A stretch of DNA of 64,000 nucleotides, from assembly GCF_020614395.1 (NCBI RefSeq), contig NZ_CP085324.1:873564-937563 (forward strand). Reading direction: 5' to 3'. A program made the translations under genes and the position numbers. Position 1 is the first letter of the stretch. The number at the start of each line of letters is the position of its first letter. The notes beneath the pieces were generated by a model. That model was not told the DNA's origin. It searched no databases and saw only the letters and a list, made by a program, of their open reading frames with translations. Below, in pieces: positions 1 to 7,770 of this stretch. Source of the DNA: Salarchaeum japonicum. GTDB taxonomy: Archaea > Halobacteriota > Halobacteria > Halobacteriales > Halobacteriaceae.

Positions 1-318
1 CAGTTCGGTGGACTGCGCGGATTCACCAACTACGTCCGTCACGACCTGCGCGTAGTAGTGCGCGTCCGCGGGGTCTGCGTTCGCGCGCTCCGCGACGCGT
101 TGCGTGAACTCCTGGTAGTCGAATAGCTGTCCCGAGTCCGCGTTGTGGAGGAAGTAGTCGATTTCGAGCGGGAGTTCGGCGGCGAGGTCGCTCGCCTCGT
201 TCGGCTGGAGGCGCTCGCCGAGCGTCGTCAACACCGCCCGGGTCGCCCGGATGGCGCGCCCGCGGGACGGGAGTTCCGCTCGATGCTGGACTTCGCCCAC
301 GAACTCGTCGTGCTTCAT
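1..318 (-). CDS. DUF2267 family protein (partial, runs off left edge)
   Basis: The reading frame is open from an ATG at 316-318 down to base 1, giving 106 residues without a stop, so the C-terminus lies outside the window. It begins MKHDEFVGEVQHRA, the usual opening of DUF2267 proteins. These are small all-helical proteins built from two repeats: here residues about 5-55 and a second repeat from about 66 onward (DYQEFTQRVAERA). The family has no established biochemical function, and haloarchaeal members are often described as stress- or envelope-associated. It is transcribed away from the DUF357 gene to its right, 46 bp away. The start is chosen because the FVGEVQ motif follows it directly. 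Confidence 0.8.
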   Translation of the reverse strand, partial: MKHDEFVGEVQHRAELPSRGRAIRATRAVLTTLGERLQPNEASDLAAELPLEIDYFLHNADSGQLFDYQEFTQRVAERANADPADAHYYAQVVTDVVGESAQSTEL

Positions 319-364
319 GACAGCCGTTCGTTTCCGCCCTCGACCGAAAGAAGTGGTGGCCGGA

Positions 365-649
365 CTACTGCGTGAACAGGTGGCCGTCGGTGGGAACGTC
401 GAACACGCCGATGCGCGCGCCGGCGTCCATCCAGCCGTGGCCGTACGAGAAGGACGCGAGCGCGTTCACGAGGTCGTCCTGTTCGCGGAAGTGCCGGCCG
501 TCTTCGAGGTAGGACTGCGCCATCTCCTCGAACTCCAGCGCGGCCTCCCCGAGCGGCGTGTCCGCGGGCGGCGCGACCTCCGCCGCGTCGAGCGCCTCCG
601 CGAGCAGTCGCTCGTACCGGTTCGTCTTCTCTTCGAGGTCTGCGGGCAT
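365..649 (-). CDS. DUF357 domain protein
   Basis: This 94-residue protein begins MPADLEEKTNRYERLL. I place the start at 649 because the 27 upstream in-frame codons (to 730) are Arg-rich, unlike the acidic haloarchaeal style, and would run to the TATA region of the next gene. The sequence is almost entirely helical and has the DUF357 pattern: a helix with a Glu-rich face (LEFEEMAQSYLEDGRHFREQ), then NALASFSYGHGWMDAGARIG, a characteristic alanine/serine turn with a YGxGWxDAG stretch. DUF357 is an archaea-specific family of unknown function. It is divergent to the glutaredoxin-TrxR gene; the starts lie 98 bp apart. Confidence 0.75.
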   Translation of the reverse strand: MPADLEEKTNRYERLLAEALDAAEVAPPADTPLGEAALEFEEMAQSYLEDGRHFREQDDLVNALASFSYGHGWMDAGARIGVFDVPTDGHLFTQ

Positions 650-716
650 ACGGGATACGCCGCGAGTGCGGCGGGTAAGCGCTTCGACTGTCGGCGGGAC
701 TCCGCGCCAGCGCAAC

Positions 717-724
717 CTACATAC
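717..724 (+). promoter_or_regulatory. TATA-like box for the Grx-TrxR fusion gene
   Basis: An AT-rich tract (ctacatac) sits about 28 nt before the ATG at 748 in otherwise very GC-rich sequence, the spacing expected for a leaderless haloarchaeal transcript. Confidence 0.45.
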
Positions 725-747
725 TTCCACGGGCCCGAATTCACGGT

Positions 748-2073
748 ATGAGCGAGCAGCCCCACGTGGAGATATACACGAAGACGGACTGTCCCTATTG
801 CGAGAAGGCGATGGATCTCTTCGACGCGAAGGGCGTCGAGTACGTGACGTACAACGTCACCGGCGACCCCGAGAAGTTCGAGGAGATGAAGGAACGCGCG
901 AACGGCCGGGAGACGGCTCCCGAGGTGTTCATCGACGACGAACTCATCGGCGGTTGGGACGACACGCACGAACTCGACCAGACCGGCGAACTCGACGAGA
1001 AACTCGGCATCGCGGACGACGCACCCGACGGCGTGGAAGAACACCGGAAGCTCGTCATCACGGGCACGGGCATCGCGGCGCTGACCGCGGCCATCTACGC
1101 GGCGCGTTCGAACAACGACCCGCTCCTGTTCGAGGGCGACGAACCGGGCGGCCAGCTCACCCTCACCACGGAGGTCGAGAACTATCCGGGGTTCCCGGAG
1201 GGCATCTCGGGGCCCGACCTCATCAACAACATGAAGGAGCAGGCCCAGCGCTTCGGCGCGGAACTGAAACACGGCGTCGTGGAGAACGTGGAGCGGGCCG
1301 AGCGGCTGTTCCGCGTCGAACTCGCGAACGGCGACGTGTACACGGCCGATTCGGTCATCGCGGCGTCGGGCGCGAGCGCGCGGACGCTCGGCATCCCGGG
1401 CGAGGACGAACTGATGGGGTACGGCGTCTCGACGTGCGCGACGTGCGACGGCGCGTTCTTCCGCGGCGAGGACATGGTCGTCGTCGGCGGCGGCGACGCG
1501 GCGGCCGAGGAGGCGTCGTTCCTGACGAAGTTCGCGGACACGGTCTACCTCGTGCACCGCCGCGACGAACTCCGCGCGGAGGACTACTGGCAGGAACGCA
1601 TCGAGGAGCACGTGGAAAACGGCGACATGGAAGTCCTCTGGAACACGGAAGCCACCGAAGTCCACGGGTCGCCCGAGGACGGCGTGGAGTCCGTGAGCCT
1701 CGTGCGGAACCCCGCCGGGCATCCGTCGGAGAAACCGGACGACCCCGAGACGGAGTCGTTCGACCTCGACGTGGGCGCGTTCTTCGTCGCCATCGGCCAC
1801 ACGCCGAACACGGACTACCTCGAAGGAACCGACGTGGAACTGGACGACGAGGGCTACATCGTCACGCAGGGCGGCGCGGGCGGCGGGCAGACCGCGACCG
1901 GCGTCCCCGGCCTGTTCGGCGCGGGCGACGTGGTGGACTACCACTACCAGCAGGCCGTCACCGCGGCCGGGATGGGGTGTAAGGCCGCGCTCGACTGCGA
2001 CGCGTGGCTCGAAACCGAGGCCGACCTCGCCGAGTCCGAACCGGCGAGCGGCGAAGCGCCCGCGGACGACTAA
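748..2073 (+). CDS. Glutaredoxin-thioredoxin reductase fusion flavoprotein
   Basis: A 441-residue two-domain redox protein. Residues 1-90 are a glutaredoxin fold with a CPYC active site (C15, C18), a TAPEVFID cis-Pro segment (about 57-63) and a GGWDD glutathione-site-like turn. Residues about 100-415 are a low-molecular-weight thioredoxin reductase: an N-terminal dinucleotide fingerprint (GTGIAALTAA, from 106), a GGQL segment, redox-active CATC (C230-C233), the NADPH fingerprint GGGDAAAEEA (247-256) and a C-terminal FAD motif GLFGAGDV. The predicted activity is NADPH-dependent reduction of the linked glutaredoxin and/or free thioredoxins in the cytosol. The FAD fingerprint reads GTGIAA where GSGPAG is usual. 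Haloarchaea use gamma-glutamylcysteine rather than glutathione, so the Grx partner could be that thiol; this is inference. Confidence 0.9.
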   Translation: MSEQPHVEIYTKTDCPYCEKAMDLFDAKGVEYVTYNVTGDPEKFEEMKERANGRETAPEVFIDDELIGGWDDTHELDQTGELDEKLGIADDAPDGVEEHRKLVITGTGIAALTAAIYAARSNNDPLLFEGDEPGGQLTLTTEVENYPGFPEGISGPDLINNMKEQAQRFGAELKHGVVENVERAERLFRVELANGDVYTADSVIAASGASARTLGIPGEDELMGYGVSTCATCDGAFFRGEDMVVVGGGDAAAEEASFLTKFADTVYLVHRRDELRAEDYWQERIEEHVENGDMEVLWNTEATEVHGSPEDGVESVSLVRNPAGHPSEKPDDPETESFDLDVGAFFVAIGHTPNTDYLEGTDVELDDEGYIVTQGGAGGGQTATGVPGLFGAGDVVDYHYQQAVTAAGMGCKAALDCDAWLETEADLAESEPASGEAPADD

Positions 2074-2118
2074 CGTCACCGAACTGCTTATTTTCCCTCG
2101 GTTCGTGGCGCTTCATTA

Positions 2119-2337
2119 ATGACGCCCGCCGACCCACGCGACCTTATTCGGCGGAGCGACTCGTTCACGCTCGCGGAGTTCCACGAGATGGTGGACGACG
2201 CGGAGACGATTCTCGAACTCCAGCAGACGGCGCGCATCGACCGCGTGCGAACGATCCGCCTCCTGAAGGCGTGCGGGCGGTACGACGAGTTCGACCGCGG
2301 GCCGGTCGAACGCTTCCGCGAACCGCAGGACTCGTAG
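2119..2337 (+). CDS. Small conserved haloarchaeal protein, helical
   Basis: 72 residues, with an AT-rich promoter-like tract (cttatttt, 2086-2093) about 30 nt before the ATG. The sequence is helix-rich and amphipathic (SFTLAEFHEMVDDAETILEL) with a basic middle (RIDRVRTIRLLKACGRYDEF). It has no membrane segment and no metal motif beyond a single Cys. It ends 22 bp before the next small gene on the same strand, so the two may be cotranscribed. I do not recognise a family. Coding status is supported by haloarchaeal codon usage and the well-placed promoter. Confidence 0.65.
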   Translation: MTPADPRDLIRRSDSFTLAEFHEMVDDAETILELQQTARIDRVRTIRLLKACGRYDEFDRGPVERFREPQDS

Positions 2338-2359
2338 TACTGGACGTACTCGATGGGGT

Positions 2360-2641
2360 ATGGATTCCGTTTCCTTCACCATCGAGGGTCCTGACGGTAG
2401 CGACGACGTCGAACTCCCCGCCGGTCTCATCGACCTCCTGAGCGAGGAAGAAGACGAGTCGTCGGCGCAGGTCGTCGGCGACATCGCCGTGATGGCGTTC
2501 ACGTCCCGCGCGCACGCCATCGCCCACCACTCCGACGGCGAACCGAGCGACGAGATTCAGTCGCTCGAATCCGAGATGCTCGACGCGTTCGAAGACCGCT
2601 TCGGCATGACGTACGGCGAAGCGACCGGCCACCAGCACTAA
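2360..2641 (+). CDS. Conserved haloarchaeal hypothetical protein
   Basis: 93 acidic residues. It opens with a beta-rich half (MDSVSFTIEGPDGSDDVELPAGL), followed by a helical segment with several Glu/Asp runs (LLSEEEDESSAQVVGD) and a His-rich C-terminus ending GHQH. The type is common in haloarchaea, but I cannot assign a function. It lies 22 bp downstream of the 72-residue gene on the same strand and is tail-to-tail with the PHP phosphoesterase (1 bp between the stops). Confidence 0.65.
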   Translation: MDSVSFTIEGPDGSDDVELPAGLIDLLSEEEDESSAQVVGDIAVMAFTSRAHAIAHHSDGEPSDEIQSLESEMLDAFEDRFGMTYGEATGHQH

Positions 2642-2642
2642 T

Positions 2643-3392
2643 CTAGAACTGCTGGGCGTACGACGACGGCACCGTCGGCACGAGCGGCGTGCGCGACGTG
2701 ACCTCGAACAGTCCTTTCTTCACGGCACCCATCGCGTACTGGCGAGCACTCCGGTGGATTGGCGTGCGGCGGCCGCGGACGCCCGTCGAACCGTCCCGGA
2801 TGGCGGCCACCACGTCGCTCGCCGTCACCGCGGACTTCTCGGGGGCGTCCACGTCGAGTTCGGTGTACGCGCGCCCGACGTTCATCACGTGGTGGGCGTC
2901 GCTCGACCCCATTCCGGGGTAGTTCCGGTTGCGCGCGTACCGGCGCGCGCGGCGGTTCCGGAACCCCGTGAACAGCATCGAATTGTAGACTTCGACGGCG
3001 TCCACGGCCGTGTCGTCGAGGTAGCGCTTCCGGACGCCGTGTCGGCTCCGCTGGAACGGATGGGGGACGACGGCCGCGCCGCCCAGTTCGCGGACGGCGG
3101 CGACGGTGTCCGCGAACGACTCGCCCTTCGGCGGGCGCTCGGTGACGCCGATGGCGAGCAGGTGGCCGTGCCGGGTGGACACTTCGACGCCCGGAATCCC
3201 GACGAGACCGTAATCGGGCGCGAGACGTGCGGCGCGCAGGGACGCCTCGATGGCGTCGTGGTCGGTGACGACAATCGCATCGAGACCGATGTCGCTCGCG
3301 TGTTCGAGCAGGAGTTCCACGGGCTCGTGCCCGTCGTACGACCCCTCTGAGTGCACGTGCGGGTCGACGCGGAGCGTCACGCGGTCGTCCAT
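2643..3392 (-). CDS. PHP domain metal-dependent phosphoesterase
   Basis: 249 residues, matching the usual size of stand-alone archaeal PHP phosphoesterases. PHP metal-binding motifs appear in order: HVHSEGSYDG near residue 12 (H-x-H plus Ser), VVTDHDAI near 40-48, a VEVSTRHGHLL segment near 70, HPFQ near 112, and SSDAHH near 164. The fold is a TIM-barrel-like trinuclear metal site, and relatives hydrolyse small phosphoesters or nucleotide derivatives; the substrate here is unknown. A basic C-terminal tail (GRRTPIHRSARQY) follows the domain. The start at 3392 gives the conserved DDRVTLRVDPHVHSE opening. It is upstream of, and on the same strand as, nothing obvious; the ArfC-like gene follows it by position 40 bp to the right. 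Confidence 0.85.
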   Translation of the reverse strand: MDDRVTLRVDPHVHSEGSYDGHEPVELLLEHASDIGLDAIVVTDHDAIEASLRAARLAPDYGLVGIPGVEVSTRHGHLLAIGVTERPPKGESFADTVAAVRELGGAAVVPHPFQRSRHGVRKRYLDDTAVDAVEVYNSMLFTGFRNRRARRYARNRNYPGMGSSDAHHVMNVGRAYTELDVDAPEKSAVTASDVVAAIRDGSTGVRGRRTPIHRSARQYAMGAVKKGLFEVTSRTPLVPTVPSSYAQQF

Positions 3393-3431
3393 TTGCTCCT
3401 CGTACGTTCCGCTCCGTGAAAGGCGTACAGG

Positions 3432-4112
3432 CTAGTCCCCGCCGTTCCGACCGAGCACGTCGTACGTGAGGAGGACGCCGTCGTCCAGCCGTTCCACGTC
3501 CGTGAGGTCGAGGCGGGGGAAGTCGTCGGTGAATCCCTCGCCGTCCACGAGCGTGGGGGCGTCCCGGCCGCCGACGACCATCGACCCGACGAAGATGGAG
3601 AGGGCGTCCACGAGGTTGTCCGCGAACAGCGAGAAGAGGAGTTCGCCGCCGCCCTCGACCATCACGCGCTCCACGCCCTGAGATTCGAGTTTCGCGAGCG
3701 CGTCGGGGAGGGCGACGCGGTTGTTCCCGGCCACGACGCAGTGCGCGCCCGCGCGCTCCAACTCTCGAACCCGCGAGTCGGGGGCGTTCTCGGAGACGAG
3801 GACGTACGTGTCGGCGTCCGGGCCGAGGACGCTCGCGTCCGTCGGCGTGCGCGCCTGGGAGTCCGCGACGACGCGCGCCGGGTGCGGGGACTCCTCGCGT
3901 TCCGCTCGGGCGGCCGCGAGGTCGGCGTCCTTCAGAGTGAGTGAGGGGTCGTCCGCGAGGACGGTGCCGACGCCGACCATCACCGCGTCGAAGTCGGCGC
4001 GGAGTTCGTCCACGCGTTCGAAGTCCTCCGCGCCGCTTATCGCGAACTGCGTGCGTTCCCGCGTGGAGAGCTTTCCGTCGACGCTCGTCGCGGCGTTCAC
4101 GCGGACGTGCAT
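3432..4112 (-). CDS. arfC: 2,5-diamino-6-(ribosylamino)-pyrimidinone 5'-phosphate reductase
   Basis: 226 residues with the RibD C-terminal (DHFR-like) reductase fold. Visible features are the opening VRVNAATSVDGKLSTRERTQFAISGAED (broken here: VNAATSVDGK then the T/S-rich segment), the VGVGTVLADDPSLT NADPH-binding block near residues 47-60, and VEGGGELLFSLF near 150, the conserved glycine-rich substrate loop. In archaea this enzyme reduces the ribosyl group of the diaminopyrimidinone intermediate, a step shared by riboflavin and coenzyme F420 synthesis. It is divergent from the rpa1 operon. An ArfB-like deformylase of the same pathway is 3.7 kb away at 7771-8538. Confidence 0.85.
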   Translation of the reverse strand: MHVRVNAATSVDGKLSTRERTQFAISGAEDFERVDELRADFDAVMVGVGTVLADDPSLTLKDADLAAARAEREESPHPARVVADSQARTPTDASVLGPDADTYVLVSENAPDSRVRELERAGAHCVVAGNNRVALPDALAKLESQGVERVMVEGGGELLFSLFADNLVDALSIFVGSMVVGGRDAPTLVDGEGFTDDFPRLDLTDVERLDDGVLLTYDVLGRNGGD

Positions 4113-4161
4113 GCTCCGGGGTTGCGGGGGGCGGGAGAAACGGATTTCGGTCCGCGAACGC

Positions 4162-4169
4162 TTTTTATT
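4162..4169 (+). promoter_or_regulatory. TATA box of the rpa1 operon
   Basis: A run of Ts and As (tttttatt) stands about 27-31 nt before the ATG at 4193 between GC-rich flanks, the canonical position for archaeal TBP binding upstream of a short-leader or leaderless message. Confidence 0.55.
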
Positions 4170-4192
4170 CGCGCCGTCCGAACCGTCGAGTG

Positions 4193-5464
4193 ATGAACAT
4201 CGACGACCATGCTGAGGATCTCGCCTCCGACCTCGGCGTTGACAAACAGGAGGTCAAGGAAGGACTCGAAAACTTAGTCGAGTACAGCGTCCCCATCGAC
4301 GAGGCGAAGCAGAGCCTCCGACGCAAGTACGGCGGCGGAGGCGGCGGCGAGAGCACCGGGCCGTCCGCCGCGGACATCGCCGATATCGACACGGAGAGCG
4401 GGAGCGTCACCGTGACCGCCGTCGTACTCACGGTCGGCACGCGCTCGATTCGCTACCAGGGCGACGACCACACGATTCTGGAGGGCGAACTCGCCGACGA
4501 ATCCGGGACGATCTCGTACACCGCGTGGGAGGAGTTCGACCTCGAACCCGGAAAGACGGTCACCATCGGGAACGCGAGCGTCCGCGAGTACGAGGGCCGT
4601 CCCGAACTCAACTTCGGGGAGTCCTCGACCGTCGAACCGGCGGACGAACCGCTTGACGTGCCGTACGAGGTCGGCGGCGACCGCGACCTCGCGGAGCTGC
4701 GCGCGGGCGACCGCGGGCGGAACGTCGAAGTCCAGGTGGTGGAAGTCGAGACCCGAACCATCGACGGCCGGGACGGCGAGACCGAAATCCTCTCCGGCGT
4801 GCTCGGCGACGAGTCCGCGCGCCTCCCCTTCACGGACTGGAATCCACACGAGGAACTCAGCGAGGGCGCGTCCGTCCGCATCGAGGACGTGTACGTCCGC
4901 GAGTTCCGCGGCGTCCCCTCCGTGAACGTCTCCGAGTTCTCCACCGTCACCGAACTTCCCGACCCCATCGAACTCGGCGGCCCGACCCGGATGGCGCTTC
5001 GGGACGCCGTCGGCCGCGGCGGCGCGTACGACGTGGAACTCCAGGGGAACGTGCTCGAAGTCCGGGACGGAAGCGGTCTCATCCAGCGCTGTCCCGAGTG
5101 CGGGCGCGTCACCCAGAAGGGCCAGTGCCGCCAGCACGGTGAGGTGGACGGCGAGGACGACCTCCGCGTGAAAGCCATTCTCGACGACGGCACCGCCACC
5201 GTCACGGCGATTCTCGGCCGCGACCTCACCGAACAGGTGTACGGCGGCGGCCTCGAAGACGCACGCCAGCAGGCCCGGGACGCGATGGATCAGGAGGTCG
5301 TCGCGGACAGCATCCGGGAGGAGGTCGTCGGCGGCGAGTACGTCGTGCGCGGCCACCTCTCCGTGGACGAGTACGGCGCGAACCTCGAAGCGACCGCGTT
5401 CCGGCCCGCGGACGACGACCCGGCCGCGCGTGCCGAGGCCTTCCTCGCGGAGGTGGACGCATGA
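4193..5464 (+). CDS. rpa1: Replication protein A (RPA1-type single-stranded DNA-binding protein)
   Basis: 423 residues. After an N-terminal helical stretch (1-45) and a Gly-rich linker (47-52), three OB-fold modules can be made out at about 70-145, 175-255 and 280-355. The third carries a zinc motif C300-x2-C303-x8-C312-x2-H315. This multi-OB plus zinc layout matches haloarchaeal RPA1, which coats ssDNA in replication, repair and recombination. The start at 4193 is preferred over the longer in-frame ORF because it follows the TATA box and gives the conserved MNIDDHAEDLAS opening. The stop overlaps the start of the next gene by 4 nt (ATGA), so the two are translationally coupled. Confidence 0.95.
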   Translation: MNIDDHAEDLASDLGVDKQEVKEGLENLVEYSVPIDEAKQSLRRKYGGGGGGESTGPSAADIADIDTESGSVTVTAVVLTVGTRSIRYQGDDHTILEGELADESGTISYTAWEEFDLEPGKTVTIGNASVREYEGRPELNFGESSTVEPADEPLDVPYEVGGDRDLAELRAGDRGRNVEVQVVEVETRTIDGRDGETEILSGVLGDESARLPFTDWNPHEELSEGASVRIEDVYVREFRGVPSVNVSEFSTVTELPDPIELGGPTRMALRDAVGRGGAYDVELQGNVLEVRDGSGLIQRCPECGRVTQKGQCRQHGEVDGEDDLRVKAILDDGTATVTAILGRDLTEQVYGGGLEDARQQARDAMDQEVVADSIREEVVGGEYVVRGHLSVDEYGANLEATAFRPADDDPAARAEAFLAEVDA

Positions 5465-6897
5465 GTTCGAACTCGACCCCCGACGACCGACCGAGCCGGG
5501 AGGTCGCGTGGCGGGTGTTCGCGGCGGAGTTCGACGACGCGGACTTCAGTTACGCCGAGTCGGACGAGGAGCGCGCGCCGAACTACGTCGTCACGCCGAC
5601 GGGAGCGCGCGTGAACCGGCTGTTCGTCGTCGGCGTGCTCACCGAAGTGGAGCAGGTGAGCGACGACGTGCTCCGCGCGCGCATCGTCGACCCGACGGGC
5701 GCGTTCGTGGTGTACGCCGGGCAGTACCAGCCGGACGCGCTCGCGTCGCTCGAACGCCTCGACGCGCCCGCGTTCGTCGCCATCACCGGAAAAGCGCGGA
5801 CGTTCGAACCCGAGGACGCCGACACCGTCTACACGTCCGTCCGCCCCGAGTCCATCAGCGAGGTGGACGCGGACACCCGCGACCGCTGGGTCGTCCGCAC
5901 CGCCGAACAGACCGCCGAACGCGTCGGCGTGTTCGCGGACGCGCTCGGCCGCGAGGAACGCGGCACCGACCTCCGGAACGCCCTGAGCGAGGCGGGCGTC
6001 CGCCCCGACCTCGCCGCGGGCGTTCCGCTCGCCATCGACCACTACGGCACCACCGAGACCTACCTCGACGACCTCTGCACGGTTGCCCGACAGGCCGCCG
6101 AAGTCGTCGCCGGCGACCGCGACGAAGTCGCCGCCACCACGCCCGCCCCCGACGCGGGCGGCGCGGTCGACACTGACCTCTCCGCCGACCTCGACGACGA
6201 GACCGAGACCACGGCCGAAACGGAACCGGCGGAACCAGCGACGGAGAGCGAATCCGCGCCCGAATCCGAACCAGTCTCCGAACCGACGACTACCGAATCC
6301 GAACCCGAGTCGGACGCCGCGTCCGAACCGGTCGCGGAGCAGGACTCCGAGTCGGAGACGGTGTCGGCGGTCGAAGCGGAACCCGACGCCGCGGACGCCG
6401 GGGACGTCGGGACGACCGAGGAGCTCGCGGAGTCCACCGCGCCGGAACCCGAGGCCGTCGAACCCGAACCCGAGGAGTCCGAGAGCCTCGGCGACTTCGA
6501 GACGGGGACGGACGAGATGTACGAGTTCGACGAGGAGGAACGCGAGGAGATAGAGGAGGAGTTCGACATGGACTTCTCCACGGGCGACGACATCCCCGAG
6601 GCCGGCGAGGCCGGCATCGAACCCGAGGCCGCCGACCCGGACGAGTCCGAGGATTCCTTCGAATCCGAGGCGGCAGACGAGGAAGAGTCGGACGCGTTCG
6701 AGGGCGACCTGGAGGACTTCGTCGTGGACACGATGGACGACCTCGACGACGGCGACGGCGTCGACCGCGACGAGGTGATTCGGACGGTCGTGGAAGCGAC
6801 CGACGAAGACCCCGGTGACGTGGAGGACGCCATCCAGAGCGCGCTGATGAGCGGGCGGTGCTACGAGTCCGGGGAGGACACGCTCAAGGCCATCTGA
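5461..6897 (+). CDS. rpap1: RPA-associated protein (COG3390, OB fold with long acidic region)
   Basis: 478 residues. The N-terminal ~135 hold an OB-fold core (NYVVTPTGARVNRLFVVGVL, ARIVDPTGAFVVYAGQY) typical of COG3390, the partner encoded beside rpa genes in euryarchaea. Residues about 225-400 are a highly acidic Glu/Ser/Pro repeat region (many EPE, ESE, SEP units). The last ~60 residues look like a small helical or winged-helix domain (DEVIRTVVEATDEDPGDVED). Work in Haloferax showed such proteins bind their cognate RPA specifically; that is family knowledge. Here it overlaps rpa1 by 4 nt and the phosphoesterase start by 1 nt. The acidic repeat is probably disordered. Confidence 0.9.
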   Translation: MSSNSTPDDRPSREVAWRVFAAEFDDADFSYAESDEERAPNYVVTPTGARVNRLFVVGVLTEVEQVSDDVLRARIVDPTGAFVVYAGQYQPDALASLERLDAPAFVAITGKARTFEPEDADTVYTSVRPESISEVDADTRDRWVVRTAEQTAERVGVFADALGREERGTDLRNALSEAGVRPDLAAGVPLAIDHYGTTETYLDDLCTVARQAAEVVAGDRDEVAATTPAPDAGGAVDTDLSADLDDETETTAETEPAEPATESESAPESEPVSEPTTTESEPESDAASEPVAEQDSESETVSAVEAEPDAADAGDVGTTEELAESTAPEPEAVEPEPEESESLGDFETGTDEMYEFDEEEREEIEEEFDMDFSTGDDIPEAGEAGIEPEAADPDESEDSFESEAADEEESDAFEGDLEDFVVDTMDDLDDGDGVDRDEVIRTVVEATDEDPGDVEDAIQSALMSGRCYESGEDTLKAI

Positions 6898-7634
6898 TGG
6901 CGCGCGTCGAACCCGTGCCGGACGCGCCCGCGGCGGTCGCGGACGTCGGCGGGGAGTCGGCGCTCGTGGTCGCGGACTACCACGCGGGCATCGAGCGGTC
7001 GCTCCGCCGCGAGGGCCTGGAAGTGGATTCGCAGGCGGACGCGCGCCGGGAGCGACTGCTGTCGCTGGTCGTTCGGGAGGGCGTGGAGCGCGTGGTGTTC
7101 CTCGGCGACCTCGGCCACCAGATCGGGACGCCGGAGGGCGCGGAGCGCGAGGAACTCGAAGCGCTCGTCCGGGAGTGTCCGGTGCCGGTGACGCTCGTGC
7201 GCGGGAACCACGACGGCAACCTCGACGACGTACTCGGCGTCGAGGTGACGCCCGGCGAGGGTGCGCGGTTCGGCGACGTGGGATTCGTGCACGGGCACAC
7301 GTGGCCGTCGCGGGAGGTGCTCGACGCGGACGTGGTCTGCATGGGCCACGAACACCCGGCCGTGCGGCTGGAGGACGAGGTCGGGGGGTCGCGGGTGGAG
7401 CGCGCGTGGCTCCGCGGCCCGCTCGACCCGGGGCCGTTCCGCGAGCACCTCGGGGAGCGCGTCGAGGTGGACGCGGAGCTCGTGGTGTGCCCGGCGTTCA
7501 ACGACCTCTGCGGGGGGACGTGGGTGAACGTCGAGGGACAGGGGTTCCTCGCGCCGTTCCTCCCGGAGGCGCTGCCGTCGGCGGACGCCTACCTCCTCGA
7601 TGGCACGCGGCTGGGTGACTACCGCTACCTGTAG
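6897..7634 (+). CDS. Calcineurin-like metallophosphoesterase of the rpa1 operon
   Basis: 245 residues. Metallophosphoesterase motifs appear in order: VVADYHAGIE (D-x-H, near residue 24), VVFLGDLGHQIG (GD near 68), RGNHDGN (GNHD near 102), VHGHTWPS (near 129) and MGHEHP (GHxH near 150). Archaeal members of this branch are phosphoesterases of uncertain substrate. Its ATG at 6897 shares the A of the preceding TGA, so translation is coupled to rpap1. The rpa-rpap-phosphoesterase order is conserved in haloarchaea and suggests a DNA-repair role. The ORF extending upstream to 6858 lies inside rpap1 and is not used. Confidence 0.9.
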   Translation: MARVEPVPDAPAAVADVGGESALVVADYHAGIERSLRREGLEVDSQADARRERLLSLVVREGVERVVFLGDLGHQIGTPEGAEREELEALVRECPVPVTLVRGNHDGNLDDVLGVEVTPGEGARFGDVGFVHGHTWPSREVLDADVVCMGHEHPAVRLEDEVGGSRVERAWLRGPLDPGPFREHLGERVEVDAELVVCPAFNDLCGGTWVNVEGQGFLAPFLPEALPSADAYLLDGTRLGDYRYL

Positions 7635-7658
7635 GGCGTGCGGCCGACGCGTTCGCGT

Positions 7659-7729
7659 CCGCGGGCCGTGCGTCGCCAGTACCCGAACGGGTGTCGTCGG
7701 GGGACGAGAGTCGAGTCGGCGGCCCGCGG
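7659..7729. repeat. Inverted repeat between convergent genes
   Basis: A perfect 10-bp inverted repeat (ccgcgggccg at 7659-7668 and its complement at 7720-7729) encloses 51 bp holding a smaller perfect hairpin (acccg-aa-cgggt, 7681-7692). It fills the 136-bp gap between the convergent phosphoesterase and ArfB genes. It could be a bidirectional terminator or part of an unannotated RNA. No poly-T tract follows. Confidence 0.4.
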
Positions 7730-7770
7730 GCAATCGCTAGAACACGCCCGGAGTGGCCGCGGCTTCCTAC

